This document shows positions 56,158-64,000 of a DNA stretch of 64,000 bases, piece after piece. The stretch comes from Acidimicrobiaceae bacterium (GTDB lineage: Bacteria > Actinomycetota > Acidimicrobiia > Acidimicrobiales > Ilumatobacteraceae), in the NCBI GenBank assembly GCA_016722025.1, contig JADKGZ010000009.1, positions 127,778-191,777 on the forward strand. Direction: 5' to 3'. Within the stretch, counting starts at the first letter, position 1. Every line of letters starts with the position of its first letter. The notes under the pieces were generated by a model. The model had not been told where the DNA came from. It ran no database searches and saw only the letters and a program-made list of their open reading frames with translations. The position numbers and the translations under genes were made by a program.

Positions 56158-57573
56158 ATGAGTTCGCAGCCCTCGGGGCACACAGAGCAGTACGACCTCG
56201 TCATCATCGGCGCTGGTTCCGGCAACTCGATCATCAACGAGGAGATGGACGGCTGGCGCATCGCGATGGTCGAGCGCGGGCTCTTCGGCGGTACCTGCTT
56301 GAATCGTGGCTGCATCCCCTCGAAGATGCTCATCTACCCCGCCGATCTCGCCGAACATGCGAAGCACAACGAGCGCTACGGCATCAGCACCGAGTTCCAC
56401 GGCGCCGACTGGCCGGCCATCGTGCACCGGGTGTTCGATCGCATCGACCCCATCGCCGAAGGTGGCCGCGAGTACCGGCACAGCCTGCCCAACGTCGACG
56501 TGTACGAGCACTCGGCGCACTTCGTCGGCGAGCGCGAGCTGCTGGTGGGCGGCGCCCGCATCCGGGGCGAGCGTGTCGTCATCGCGGCGGGCGCTCGCTC
56601 GTTCGTGCCCGACGTGCCCGGCATCGACGATGTGCCGTTCCACACCAGCGACAGCATCCTGCGCATCGCTCACCAGCCCAGGCACCTCATCATCCTCGGC
56701 GGCGGGTTCATCGCCACCGAACTCGGTCATGTGTTCCAGGCACTGGGCTCGCAGGTCACGATCGTGAATCGTGGGCACCGGTTGCTGCAGGCCGAGGACC
56801 ACGACGTGTCGCAGCGCTTCACAGAGGTTGCGGCAGATCGATTCGACCTCTCGCTCGGCACCACGGTGCACCGCGTCTACATGACCGCCGATGGCGTGGG
56901 GATGGAGGTGTCGTGTGATGCCGGGCCGCGCACCATCGAAGGCGACGTGCTGCTCGTGGCAGCGGGCCGCATTCCCAACAGCGACCAGCTGCAGGTCGAG
57001 CAGGCGGGGGTCGCGGTCGACGAGCTCGGCAACATCGTGGTCGACCAGTACGGCCGTACCAGCGCTGCCGGCGTGTGGGCCTTGGGCGACATCAACGGCC
57101 GCCATCAGCTGAAGCACATGGCCAACGGTGAGGCCAAGGTGGTGCAGCACAACCTGCTGCACCCCGACGACCTGCACACCTACGACGAACGGCCGGCACC
57201 CCATGCGGTGTTCACCAGCCCGCAGATCGGCGCCGTCGGGCTCACCGAGCAGCAGGCGCGGGCGAGCGGCCAGCCGTTCGTCGCCATCACCCATGCGTTC
57301 GGCGACGCCGCGTACGGGTGGGCGATGGAAGACACCACGGGTTTCTGCAAGCTGATCGGCGACCCGCGCACCCGCACCGTGATCGGCGCACACCTGATCG
57401 GGCATCAGGCGTCGATGCTGGTGCAGCTGCTGGTGCAGGGCATGCACCTGGGCAACACCGCCGACGAGATGGCCACCGGTCAGGTGTGGATTCATCCCGC
57501 ACTCAGTGAGGTGGTGGAGCAGGCGTTGCTCAAGCTGATCGAGGCCTTCGACAGTCACGTCTGGTTGCACTGA
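56158..57573 (+). CDS. mtr: Mycothione reductase
   Basis: A 471-residue pyridine nucleotide-disulfide oxidoreductase that keeps mycothiol reduced with NADPH. It has the FAD loop DLVIIGAGSGNSIINEEMDG, the redox-active disulfide Cys47/Cys52 (GGTCLNRGCIPSKM), the NAD(P)H loop IILGGGFIATELGHVFQALG, the second FAD motif GVWALGDINGRHQLKHMANG, and the catalytic His/Glu in VWIHPALSEVVEQALL. The short loop between FAD motifs and the IPSKM region separate it from lipoamide and glutathione reductases. Presence of this enzyme implies a mycothiol-making actinobacterium. Confidence 0.92.
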   Translation: MSSQPSGHTEQYDLVIIGAGSGNSIINEEMDGWRIAMVERGLFGGTCLNRGCIPSKMLIYPADLAEHAKHNERYGISTEFHGADWPAIVHRVFDRIDPIAEGGREYRHSLPNVDVYEHSAHFVGERELLVGGARIRGERVVIAAGARSFVPDVPGIDDVPFHTSDSILRIAHQPRHLIILGGGFIATELGHVFQALGSQVTIVNRGHRLLQAEDHDVSQRFTEVAADRFDLSLGTTVHRVYMTADGVGMEVSCDAGPRTIEGDVLLVAAGRIPNSDQLQVEQAGVAVDELGNIVVDQYGRTSAAGVWALGDINGRHQLKHMANGEAKVVQHNLLHPDDLHTYDERPAPHAVFTSPQIGAVGLTEQQARASGQPFVAITHAFGDAAYGWAMEDTTGFCKLIGDPRTRTVIGAHLIGHQASMLVQLLVQGMHLGNTADEMATGQVWIHPALSEVVEQALLKLIEAFDSHVWLH

Positions 57574-57698
57574 CGCCCATCGCGTGGGGCCAGGAGAGGG
57601 CCTCGCGATCTCACCGAGCTCTTACGGTTCGGCGGTTGGCTCCTTACCTCGCGAGCGCATCATGTTCCTCACCACCCCTCAGCAATGAAGGAACCCCG

Positions 57699-58475
57699 AT
57701 GAACAAGAAAATGGTATCCGCTGGTCTCGCCGCCGGTCTCCTCGCAGGCACCGGTGCCGGACTGATCCTCCAGATGTCCGGCTCCGCCGGCGCGTCGGGC
57801 GCTTCCGTGGCGGCGGTCAACGCTGCCGGCGACCCGACCGACACGACCGACGCCGGCAACGACGCCGGCAACGACGCCGGCAACGACACGGCACGACCCG
57901 ACGAGTCGGCTCGGCTGCAGGAAGTGCTCAAGCCGCTGGTCGACGATGGCACGCTCAGCCAGGCTCAGGCCGACACCGTCGTCGAGACCCTGGCAGCTGC
58001 CGGCCCCATGGGCGGTGGCCACGGCGGCCGCGGCGGTGCTCGCGGCCTCGGCATCGTGGCCACCACGCTGGGCATGACCGAAGCCGAGGTGCGCGACGCC
58101 ATCTCCAACGGCCAGACCCTCGCGCAGCTGGCCGAAGCCAAGGGCTCGTCAGGGCAGGCCCTGATCGACGCCATCCTTGCCGAGCTGAAGGCCCACCTGG
58201 ACGAAGAAGTCGCCGCCGGTGAGCACACTCAGGCCGAAGCCGACGCCAAGTTGGCGGAAGCCACCACGCGGGTGACCGAGCTCGTCAACAACACCGACGC
58301 TGCTCTTCTCGCCGGCCCCGGCGGCCCCGGCGGCCATGGCCCCGGCGGCCATGGCCCTGGCGGTGACCGCGACGGCGACGCCGCGGCGGACGTCAGCTCC
58401 GACGACAGCACCGACACCGGGACCGGCACCATCGACGGCGGCCCCACCGACGCCACCGTGACCACCGGCGCCTGA
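57699..58475 (+). CDS. Exported hypothetical protein with Asp/Gly repeats
   Basis: A 258-residue secreted or anchored protein. The signal sequence (residues 1-30; KKMVSAGLAAGLLAGTGAGLIL) is followed by three tandem NDAG-type repeats (GNDAGNDAGNDTA). A helical core follows (about 65-190) with RLQEVLKPLVDDGTLSQAQA and LAQLAEAKGSSGQALIDAIL, then a Gly/Pro/His stretch (GGPGGHGPGGHGPGGD) and acidic Thr-rich tail. The core resembles the helical repeats of calcium- or stress-related actinobacterial proteins, but no family is assigned. GAAGGA precedes ATG 57699. It may be controlled by the adjacent two-component system. Confidence 0.7.
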   Translation: MNKKMVSAGLAAGLLAGTGAGLILQMSGSAGASGASVAAVNAAGDPTDTTDAGNDAGNDAGNDTARPDESARLQEVLKPLVDDGTLSQAQADTVVETLAAAGPMGGGHGGRGGARGLGIVATTLGMTEAEVRDAISNGQTLAQLAEAKGSSGQALIDAILAELKAHLDEEVAAGEHTQAEADAKLAEATTRVTELVNNTDAALLAGPGGPGGHGPGGHGPGGDRDGDAAADVSSDDSTDTGTGTIDGGPTDATVTTGA

Positions 58476-58489
58476 GCCGACCCACACGT

Positions 58490-58543
58490 CGTACGATCGG
58501 CCGGGGCGCACCTCCTCCCACGCTCCGGCCGATCGGCCGTACG
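58490..58543. terminator. Hairpin downstream of the exported protein
   Basis: CGTACGATCGGCCGG (58490-58504) pairs with CCGGCCGAT (58525-58533) and CGTACG (58538-58543), leaving a short GCC-type bulge. It lies just after the stop at 58475. Confidence 0.55.
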
Positions 58544-58544
58544 A

Positions 58545-58606
58545 ACACCAGCACGACACACCAGCACGACACACCAGCACGACAGCACGACAGCACGACG
58601 CACGAC
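58545..58606. repeat. Tandem 13-bp and 8-bp repeats in a leader
   Basis: Three exact copies of ACACCAGCACGAC (58545-58583) run directly into two copies of AGCACGAC plus GCACGAC (to 58606). They occupy the region just upstream of the response-regulator start at 58632, where a promoter or phosphorylated-regulator boxes would be expected. Confidence 0.8.
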
Positions 58607-58631
58607 AGTGCCCAGGACAGGACAGCCGGCA

Positions 58632-59318
58632 ATGAGCGGACGCATTCTGATCGCAGATGACGACAGGGCCATTCGAGAGGCGCTGTCGCGCGCGCTGAGC
58701 CTCGAGGGCTACGACGTCGTGCAGGCCCCCGACGGTGCGCAGGCGCTGAGCCTGATCGAGAGCAGCAGGCCCGACGCCGCCGTGCTCGATGTGATGATGC
58801 CCAACGTGGATGGGCTCACCGTCTGCAGGGTGCTGCGCGCCGAACGAAACCGCATCCCGGTGCTGATGCTCACCGCCCGTACCGAAACGCCGGATCGGGT
58901 CGCCGGTCTCGATGCCGGCGCCGACGACTACCTGGCGAAGCCGTTCGATCTCGACGAGCTGCTCGCCCGCATTCGCGCGCTGCTGCGCCGAGCCCGCCCC
59001 GAGGAAGACGCGGTCGACGAGCCGCTGCAGCTGGCCGACCTGCGCATCGATCCAACATCGCGCCGGGTCTGGCGTGGCCAGCGCGAGGTCGAGCTGTCGA
59101 AGACCGAGTTCGACCTGCTCGAACTGCTGGTGCGCAACCAGGGCATCGTCCTCGAGCACAGCACCATCTACGACCGAATCTGGGGCTACGACTTCGGGCC
59201 CGACTCGAAGAACCTTGCCGTGTACATCTCCTACTTGCGCCGCAAGCTGGAAGGTGAAGGCGACAGCAAGATCATCCATACGGTGCGCGGAGTGGGCTAC
59301 ACGGTGCGTAGCTCGTGA
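58632..59318 (+). CDS. OmpR/MprA-type response regulator
   Basis: A 228-residue response regulator. The receiver domain has the acidic pair in ILIADDDRAIREAL, the phosphoacceptor Asp53 (AVLDVMMPNVDG), the switch Thr in VLMLTARTETPD, and Lys in DDYLAKPFDLDEL. The DNA-binding OmpR winged helix has LRIDPTSRRVWRGQREVEL, LSKTEFDLLELLVRNQGI and GPDSKNLAVYISYLRRKLEG, ending in IIHTVRGVGYTVRS. Its stop overlaps the GTG of the kinase gene (GTGA). Similar in layout to MprA/MprB. Confidence 0.92.
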   Translation: MSGRILIADDDRAIREALSRALSLEGYDVVQAPDGAQALSLIESSRPDAAVLDVMMPNVDGLTVCRVLRAERNRIPVLMLTARTETPDRVAGLDAGADDYLAKPFDLDELLARIRALLRRARPEEDAVDEPLQLADLRIDPTSRRVWRGQREVELSKTEFDLLELLVRNQGIVLEHSTIYDRIWGYDFGPDSKNLAVYISYLRRKLEGEGDSKIIHTVRGVGYTVRSS

Positions 59319-60658
59319 GCCTGCGGCTCAAGATCGTCCTGGCGCTCACGCTGCTCGCCGCCGGTGCCACCGCCGCGATCGGCATCGTGTCGTACACCAG
59401 CACGAAGCACGAGTTGGAGGAGACCGTCGACAAGTCGCTCGACGAAGCGGCGCGCAACCTGCAGGAGCGCCCATCGCTCGGCGACCCGGATGGCGATGAC
59501 GACGACCCGCCCGGCAGGCCCGGCCACGACCGGCCGCGCAGCTTCGAGCAGGTGCTGTACCAGGTCATCGACGTCAATGGCGTCGTGCAACGGTCAGGCC
59601 AGTACGACGAGCTGCCGGTCGGTGATGCCGATCTCGCCGTCGCTGCCAGCACCGATCCGAATGCCAGTGCACGCTTCGACGTCACCATCGACGGCGAGTC
59701 GTACCGGATGCTCACCGTCAAGGCCGAGAACGGCGCGGTACAACTCGCGCGCTCGCTGGCGGAGAGCCAGAAATCGGTCGAGCGGATCCTGCGCAGCACG
59801 CTCGTGGCAGTGGTGGTGGTGGCGCTGCTCTCGGCGCTGCTCGGCTGGCTCATCGCCCGCCAGGTGACCCGCCGGCTCTTGCGGCTCACCACTGCCGCCG
59901 GGGTGGTTGCCGACACTGGTCGGCTCGACGTGGACGTGCCGGTGGATGGTGGCGACGAGACAGGTCAGCTCGGCCGTGCCTTCAGCGGCATGCTGGCCGC
60001 GCTGCAGGCGAGCAAGCACGAGCAGCACCAGTTGGTGCAGGACGCCAGCCACGAGCTGCGCACGCCGCTCACCAGCCTGCGCACCAACGTGGCGGTGCTG
60101 CGCCGCCGCCACGACCAGCTGTCCGCGGAGTCGCGCGACCAGCTGCTGGCCGACCTCGACAGCGAGACCCGCGAGCTCACGGATCTGGTCAACGAGCTGG
60201 TCGAGCTGGCCACCGACAGGCGCGACGACGAGTCGATGCAGCCGGTGCGGCTGGCCGACGTTGCCGAACGGGCTGCCGCTCGCGCCCGCCGCCGATTCGG
60301 GCGCGAGGTGGTGGTGCAGGCCGACGAGAGCGTGGTCGACGGCAGGCCCAACGGGCTCGAGCGTGCCACTCAGAACCTGGTCGACAACGCCTGCAAGTTC
60401 GCTCCCGCCGGCCTCATCGAGGTGAGCGTCGTCGCCGGTACGGTGCGCGTGCGCGACCATGGCCCCGGTCTGGTCGCCGACGACATCCCGCACCTCTTCG
60501 ACCGCTTCTACCGCTCGGTGGCGATGCGCAGCATGCCCGGCTCGGGTCTCGGGCTGTCCATCGTCAAGTCGGTGGTCGACGCGCACGGTGGTTCGGTGTT
60601 CGCTGCCAACGCCCCCGATGGCGGTGCCGAGCTGGGCTTCACCATCCCCACCGTGTGA
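59315..60658 (+). CDS. Sensor histidine kinase (MprB-like)
   Basis: A 447-residue membrane sensor. Two transmembrane helices (about 7-26 and 161-181) flank an extracytoplasmic sensor with an acidic Asp/Pro/Gly loop (GDPDGDDDDPPGRPGHDRPR), which could bind cations. A HAMP domain follows, then the dimerisation domain with phosphoacceptor His246 (QDASHELRTPLTSL), and the ATPase domain with N-box NLVDNACKFAP, G1 RDHGPGLV, F-box LFDRFYR and G2 GSGLGLSIVK. GTG start overlaps the regulator stop, so the pair is translationally coupled. Confidence 0.93.
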   Translation: MSLRLKIVLALTLLAAGATAAIGIVSYTSTKHELEETVDKSLDEAARNLQERPSLGDPDGDDDDPPGRPGHDRPRSFEQVLYQVIDVNGVVQRSGQYDELPVGDADLAVAASTDPNASARFDVTIDGESYRMLTVKAENGAVQLARSLAESQKSVERILRSTLVAVVVVALLSALLGWLIARQVTRRLLRLTTAAGVVADTGRLDVDVPVDGGDETGQLGRAFSGMLAALQASKHEQHQLVQDASHELRTPLTSLRTNVAVLRRRHDQLSAESRDQLLADLDSETRELTDLVNELVELATDRRDDESMQPVRLADVAERAAARARRRFGREVVVQADESVVDGRPNGLERATQNLVDNACKFAPAGLIEVSVVAGTVRVRDHGPGLVADDIPHLFDRFYRSVAMRSMPGSGLGLSIVKSVVDAHGGSVFAANAPDGGAELGFTIPTV

Positions 60659-60728
60659 CGCGCTGCGGCGCACGGGTGCCCGACAGTGATGTAACGTCGT
60701 TATCAACTTCGTCGCACAGGGGGCACTC

Positions 60729-62105
60729 ATGACGGACACCATCAACGCAGCAGCGGGCAATCCGTACCTGCAGGGCAACTATGGGCCGGTGGCCGAAGAG
60801 GTCACCGCCTTCGACCTGCCGGTGGTCGGCGAGATCCCTGCCGAGTTGGCCGGGCGCTACTTGCGCAACGGACTTAGCCCGATGAGCGAAGTCGACCAGA
60901 GCACGCACCACTGGTTCATCGGCGACGGCATGGTGCACGGCGTGCGCCTGCTGGGTGGCAGGGCCGAGTGGTACCGCAACCGCTACGTGGGCTCCACCAG
61001 CGTCAGCCAGCGGCGGGGTCAGCCCGACATCCCCGGTCGCAACTGGAACGACAACCCTGGTGGGCCCAACACCAACGTCGGCGGGTTCGCCGGCACCACC
61101 TGGGCGATGGTGGAAGCCGGGGGCTGCCCGGTGGAGCTCACCTACGAGCTGGAGACCGTCGGTCGCAACGACTTCTTCGGCACGCTGCCGGGGGCGTACA
61201 CCGCGCACCCGAAGGTGGACGCCGACACCGGCGAGATGCACGCCGTCGTCTACGCCCTGCCGCAGTGGCTGGATCATGTGCAGTACGTGGTGGTGGGCAC
61301 CGATGGCCGCGTGCGCCGCACGGTCGACGTGCCGGTGAACGACGGCCCGATGGTGCAAGACATGTCGCTCACGCAGAAGTACGCCATCGTCTACGACATG
61401 CCCGTCACGCTCAACATCGAGATGGCGATGGAGGGCCGGTTCCCGTTCGCCTGGAACCCCGGCCACGGCAGCCGCCTCGGCTTCCTGCCGCGTGAGGGCG
61501 AGGCCGTCGACATCGTGTGGGTTGATGTGCCCATCAGCTACGTGTTCCACCCGATGAACGCCTACGACCAGGCCGACGGCAGCGTCGTCATCGACCTGTG
61601 CGTGTACGACACGATGTTCGAGAACGACCTCCGTGGTCCCTTCGGCGACAACTTCGCCCGCTTCGAGCGCTGGGTCGTCAACCCCGTCACTCGCACGTGC
61701 AGCACCACGGTGATCGACAGCAGCTGGGTCGAGTTCCCGCGGCATCGTGGCTCGCTCACCGGCAAGCCCTACCGCTACGGCTACTGCGCCAGCCCCAGCC
61801 TGCAGCCCGGCTGGCCGACGCTGAAGTTCGACCTGCACACCGGTGAGAAGCAGGTGTTCGATCATGGCCCCGGCCGCAGCGCCGGTGAGCCGGTGTTCGT
61901 CGGCCGCCAGGGCAGCACCGATGAGGACGACGGCTGGTTGGTCACGTTCGTGCACGACGTGCCGGAAGGCAAGGCCGAACTGGTCATCCTCGACGCGCAG
62001 GACTTCACCCGCCCGGCAGTGGCGCGCGTGCTGCTGCCGCAGCGCATCCCCTACGGCTTCCACGGCAACTGGGTGAGCGACCGCAGCGTGCCCCCGCCCG
62101 CCTGA
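60729..62105 (+). CDS. Carotenoid-cleavage-oxygenase family protein
   Basis: A 458-residue RPE65/CCD-type seven-bladed propeller enzyme, which cleaves carotenoid or stilbene-like double bonds with non-heme iron. Three of the four iron-ligand histidines are in place: His160 (YTAHPKV), His274 (YVFHPMNAYD) and His445 (IPYGFHGNWV). The second ligand, normally in MxHDF(A/S)(I/L)T, is Gln210 here (MVQDMSLT). Other family marks are GRYLRNGLSP, HHWFIGDGMVHGVRL and NPGHGSRLGFLPR. Loss of a His would weaken iron binding, or it may be a single-codon sequence error (CAC to CAA). Confidence 0.85.
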   Translation: MTDTINAAAGNPYLQGNYGPVAEEVTAFDLPVVGEIPAELAGRYLRNGLSPMSEVDQSTHHWFIGDGMVHGVRLLGGRAEWYRNRYVGSTSVSQRRGQPDIPGRNWNDNPGGPNTNVGGFAGTTWAMVEAGGCPVELTYELETVGRNDFFGTLPGAYTAHPKVDADTGEMHAVVYALPQWLDHVQYVVVGTDGRVRRTVDVPVNDGPMVQDMSLTQKYAIVYDMPVTLNIEMAMEGRFPFAWNPGHGSRLGFLPREGEAVDIVWVDVPISYVFHPMNAYDQADGSVVIDLCVYDTMFENDLRGPFGDNFARFERWVVNPVTRTCSTTVIDSSWVEFPRHRGSLTGKPYRYGYCASPSLQPGWPTLKFDLHTGEKQVFDHGPGRSAGEPVFVGRQGSTDEDDGWLVTFVHDVPEGKAELVILDAQDFTRPAVARVLLPQRIPYGFHGNWVSDRSVPPPA

Positions 62106-62259
62106 TCAGGGGCCTGATTCGCCCTCGTCAGCGGCTCTCATGCCGACATGCTTGCAGCAGCGGGGCCGTGACATCGCCAATGCGCCGCCCACGGACAACC
62201 CCGCGACGGACGCCGACCCAGGTGCGGTGTCCACCACACCGAACGGGAGGTATGGGCGG

Positions 62260-63099
62260 TCAGTCTTCGAAGCTGAGCGATGACGAGAGCTCGCGGTGTG
62301 CTTCGAGTTGGCGCTGGAGTTCGGCGATCTTGCGCTCGGCAAGGGCGAGCACGTCAGGTCCCGCGATGAACCGTTGCGGCGGTGGGTCCTCGGCAGCGAT
62401 GGTCATCAACGCACGCGCCAGCTTGTCAGGGTCTCCCGCTTGTTGACCGTCCTGCGCCTGCCACCAAAGCCGTTGCGCGGCGCTGCGCTCGGCATAGTCG
62501 TCGATCGCGATCTCCGGCCAGATCAACGACTCCGGGCTCGCGAGACCGGTTCGGAAGAAGCCGGGGTTCACAATCGTGGTCCTGATTCCGAACGGCGCAA
62601 CCTCCTGTGCCAGTGCACCCATCCAACCCTCCAGCCCGAACTTCGACGCCGCATAGACCGACGAGTACTCGAACCCCAGGAGGCCGGCACCCGACGAGAT
62701 CGCAACCAGGTGACCCGAGCGTTGACGACGCATCACGGGCAGCACTGCTCGGGTGACGTTCATCGGCCCGATCAGGTTCGTCGCCAGCTGCTGCTCGACC
62801 TGGCAGGGCGACATCTCCTCGAAGTACCCCTTGAATGACGCTCCGGCGTTGTTGACGGCTACATCGACGTGACCGAACCGCTCGACGGCCGCTGCGACCG
62901 CCGCATCCGCGTCTTCCGTGCTGGTGACGTCGAGGCGGATTGCAAGGAGGTCGTCGCGTGTGCCGAAGGTTTGCGTCACCTCCTCCGGTCGACGACCGGT
63001 GGCAACCACCGCGTGGCCCTCGGCGAGCGCGGCCTTGACGAACGACGTGCCCATGCCGCGAGCCGCACCGGTGATCAACCACACCTGTCTGCCAGCCAT
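62260..63099 (-). CDS. Short-chain dehydrogenase/reductase
   Basis: A 279-residue classical SDR. The cofactor loop is WLITGAARGMGTSFVKAAL, with VVATGRRPEEV as the NADP-favouring Arg-containing loop, NNAG at VDVAVNNAGASFKG, the catalytic Ser in LVAISSGAGLLG, and the Tyr/Lys pair in YAASKFGLEG. A C-terminal coiled-coil-like tail (ALAERKIAELQRQLEAHREL) extends past the core and may mediate oligomerisation. AAGGAG precedes ATG 63099. The substrate is unknown. Confidence 0.88.
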   Translation of the reverse strand: MAGRQVWLITGAARGMGTSFVKAALAEGHAVVATGRRPEEVTQTFGTRDDLLAIRLDVTSTEDADAAVAAAVERFGHVDVAVNNAGASFKGYFEEMSPCQVEQQLATNLIGPMNVTRAVLPVMRRQRSGHLVAISSGAGLLGFEYSSVYAASKFGLEGWMGALAQEVAPFGIRTTIVNPGFFRTGLASPESLIWPEIAIDDYAERSAAQRLWWQAQDGQQAGDPDKLARALMTIAAEDPPPQRFIAGPDVLALAERKIAELQRQLEAHRELSSSLSFED

Positions 63100-63236
63100 C
63101 TCTGTCTCCTTGTACGTGCCCATCCGCACCCTACGGCGAACGGGCACCGGCTCCGAATGCCCGAAATGGACGCCGTTGTCCAGCGAGCAGAGCGGCAGAG
63201 CGCACGGCGTGGCGGTGGCGCGGTCGATCGGTCCAT

Positions 63237-64000
63237 TCACCGGGGGGTCGTTAGGGGGGGGGGGGGCAGGACGCGGTCGACTCTGCTCGTGCGGGGGCGC
63301 CGTCGGCATCGACAACCCGCAGCGGGAGCAACCCGGCCGCAGCCACGGCGAAGCTCGGCGAAGAGCGGGGCGTGTACCAGTGGAGCGTCGAAGTCGCGGT
63401 CGATGGTCGATCTTTCGCCGTCGTTCTCCACCCGCTCGTACCGCAACGTCGCCGTCTGCAGCCGCTCCGTTTCGCGGCGTTGAACAGCGATGGTGGTGCA
63501 TCTCAGGGTGTGACCGCCCTCGACGATCCGCTCACTGACCCGGCCTATGTCGGCGGCCGGCACGGGCGGCGGGACGAACAACGGGATCAACGCGGCACCG
63601 CCCGGCTCGAGGTGGGCAGCGATCCGCTCGAGCGCCCGCCCAGCCGTAGCGTCATCGACGATGAGGTTGAAGGTCGCGCCGGCAAGGAAGATCGAGCGGA
63701 AGCGTCGGCCGAGGTCCATGTTCTCGATCTCGGCATGATGCAGGGTCACGTCGAGGTTGAGCGCCGCAGCTGTTGCCGACAACGGTCGAGCATGTCCGCC
63801 GACGAGTCGAGGCCCTCCACATCGAGCGCCCGTCGTCGCAACTCGAGCAGCGGATCGCCATCACCGCATCCGAGCTCCAATGCCGGCGTGCCTTTTCGCG
63901 TGACGAACCGTGCGCGTTTCCACATCAGGATCGGCTGACCGGGCGGCGCATACGGCTCCGCAACCAGGCCGGTGTAGAACTGAGACGGAGCGGTCACCAC
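63237..64000 (-). pseudogene. SAM-dependent methyltransferase, broken and cut by the window edge
   Basis: Methyltransferase motif I is readable (ALELGCGDGDPLLELRR, with GLDSSADML). One base shift near 63779 is needed to join the next part (LHHAEIENMDLGRRF, IFLAGATFNLIVDD, AAHLEPGGAALIPLF). A second shift near 63377 restores the expected ending (LHWYTPRSSPSFAVAAAGLL then RVVDADGAPA). A 13-base G-run at 63254-63266 then obscures the stop. The start lies at or beyond base 64000. No function beyond methylation can be inferred. The 63100-63236 stretch next to it shows no gene. Confidence 0.65.

Overview
The window is about 64 kb of very GC-rich DNA with dense, short-spaced genes on both strands. 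Several genes point to a high-GC Gram-positive bacterium, most likely a non-mycobacterial actinobacterium such as the Acidimicrobiia (Ilumatobacter-like); this placement is inference. The pointers are mycothione reductase, a wax ester synthase/diacylglycerol acyltransferase, a SigK/RskA-like sigma/anti-sigma pair, DUF2505, an F420/PPOX-type oxidoreductase, encapsulated-ferritin-like and CsbD stress proteins, and many Ala/Thr-rich exported proteins. There is no sign of a plasmid, prophage, insertion sequence, CRISPR array, rRNA or tRNA.

Layout. 0-6 kb: amidohydrolase, NfeD plus SPFH membrane-scaffold pair, a Uma2-type gene wrecked by poly-G tracts, zinc alcohol dehydrogenase, PPOX oxidoreductase, and a membrane/CoA-binding fusion. 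6-12.8 kb: small membrane proteins, SDR, an RsbRD-like regulator, encapsulated-ferritin-like protein, CsbD, DUF2505 and WS/DGAT. 13-17.6 kb: a ygeW-ygeY pair, UspA and thiolase. 17.6-20.5 kb: apbE, a ferric-reductase-like membrane protein, a tiny Thr/Ala-rich protein carrying a textbook flavinylation motif, and a LysM protein. 20.5-25.8 kb: methyltransferase, then an aromatic meta-cleavage module (MhpA-like monooxygenase, extradiol dioxygenase, FAH-family hydrolase) divergent from a GntR regulator with a clear operator palindrome, and a DJ-1/PfpI protein. 26-31 kb: MoxR-DUF58-transglutaminase operon, a lone solute-binding lipoprotein and a DUF389 membrane protein. 32.3-34.4 kb: FMN riboswitch and ribE-ribB-ribH. 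34.4-37 kb: divergent glgA and glgC for glycogen synthesis. 37.7-40.3 kb: ECF sigma factor, anti-sigma factor and a Rieske oxygenase. 40.5-44 kb: a large SNF2 helicase and a small partner. 44-46.2 kb: acetyltransferase and an ArsR-SRPBCC-DHFR operon. 46.2-50.4 kb: a ~1390-residue TIR-STAND-WD40 receptor-like protein, the best candidate for an immune or signalling system. 50.4-64 kb: lipoprotein, methyltransferase, acyl-CoA dehydrogenase, Cys-rich protein, superoxide dismutase, mycothione reductase, a two-component system, a carotenoid-oxygenase-like enzyme, SDR, and a broken methyltransferase at the edge.

About fifteen otherwise normal genes each carry a single-base frameshift that is repaired by adding or removing one base, often in a homopolymer. 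Together with the G-runs of 11-29 bases, this looks much more like uncorrected sequence or assembly error (for example a draft metagenome assembly) than real gene decay. Such genes are annotated across the break.
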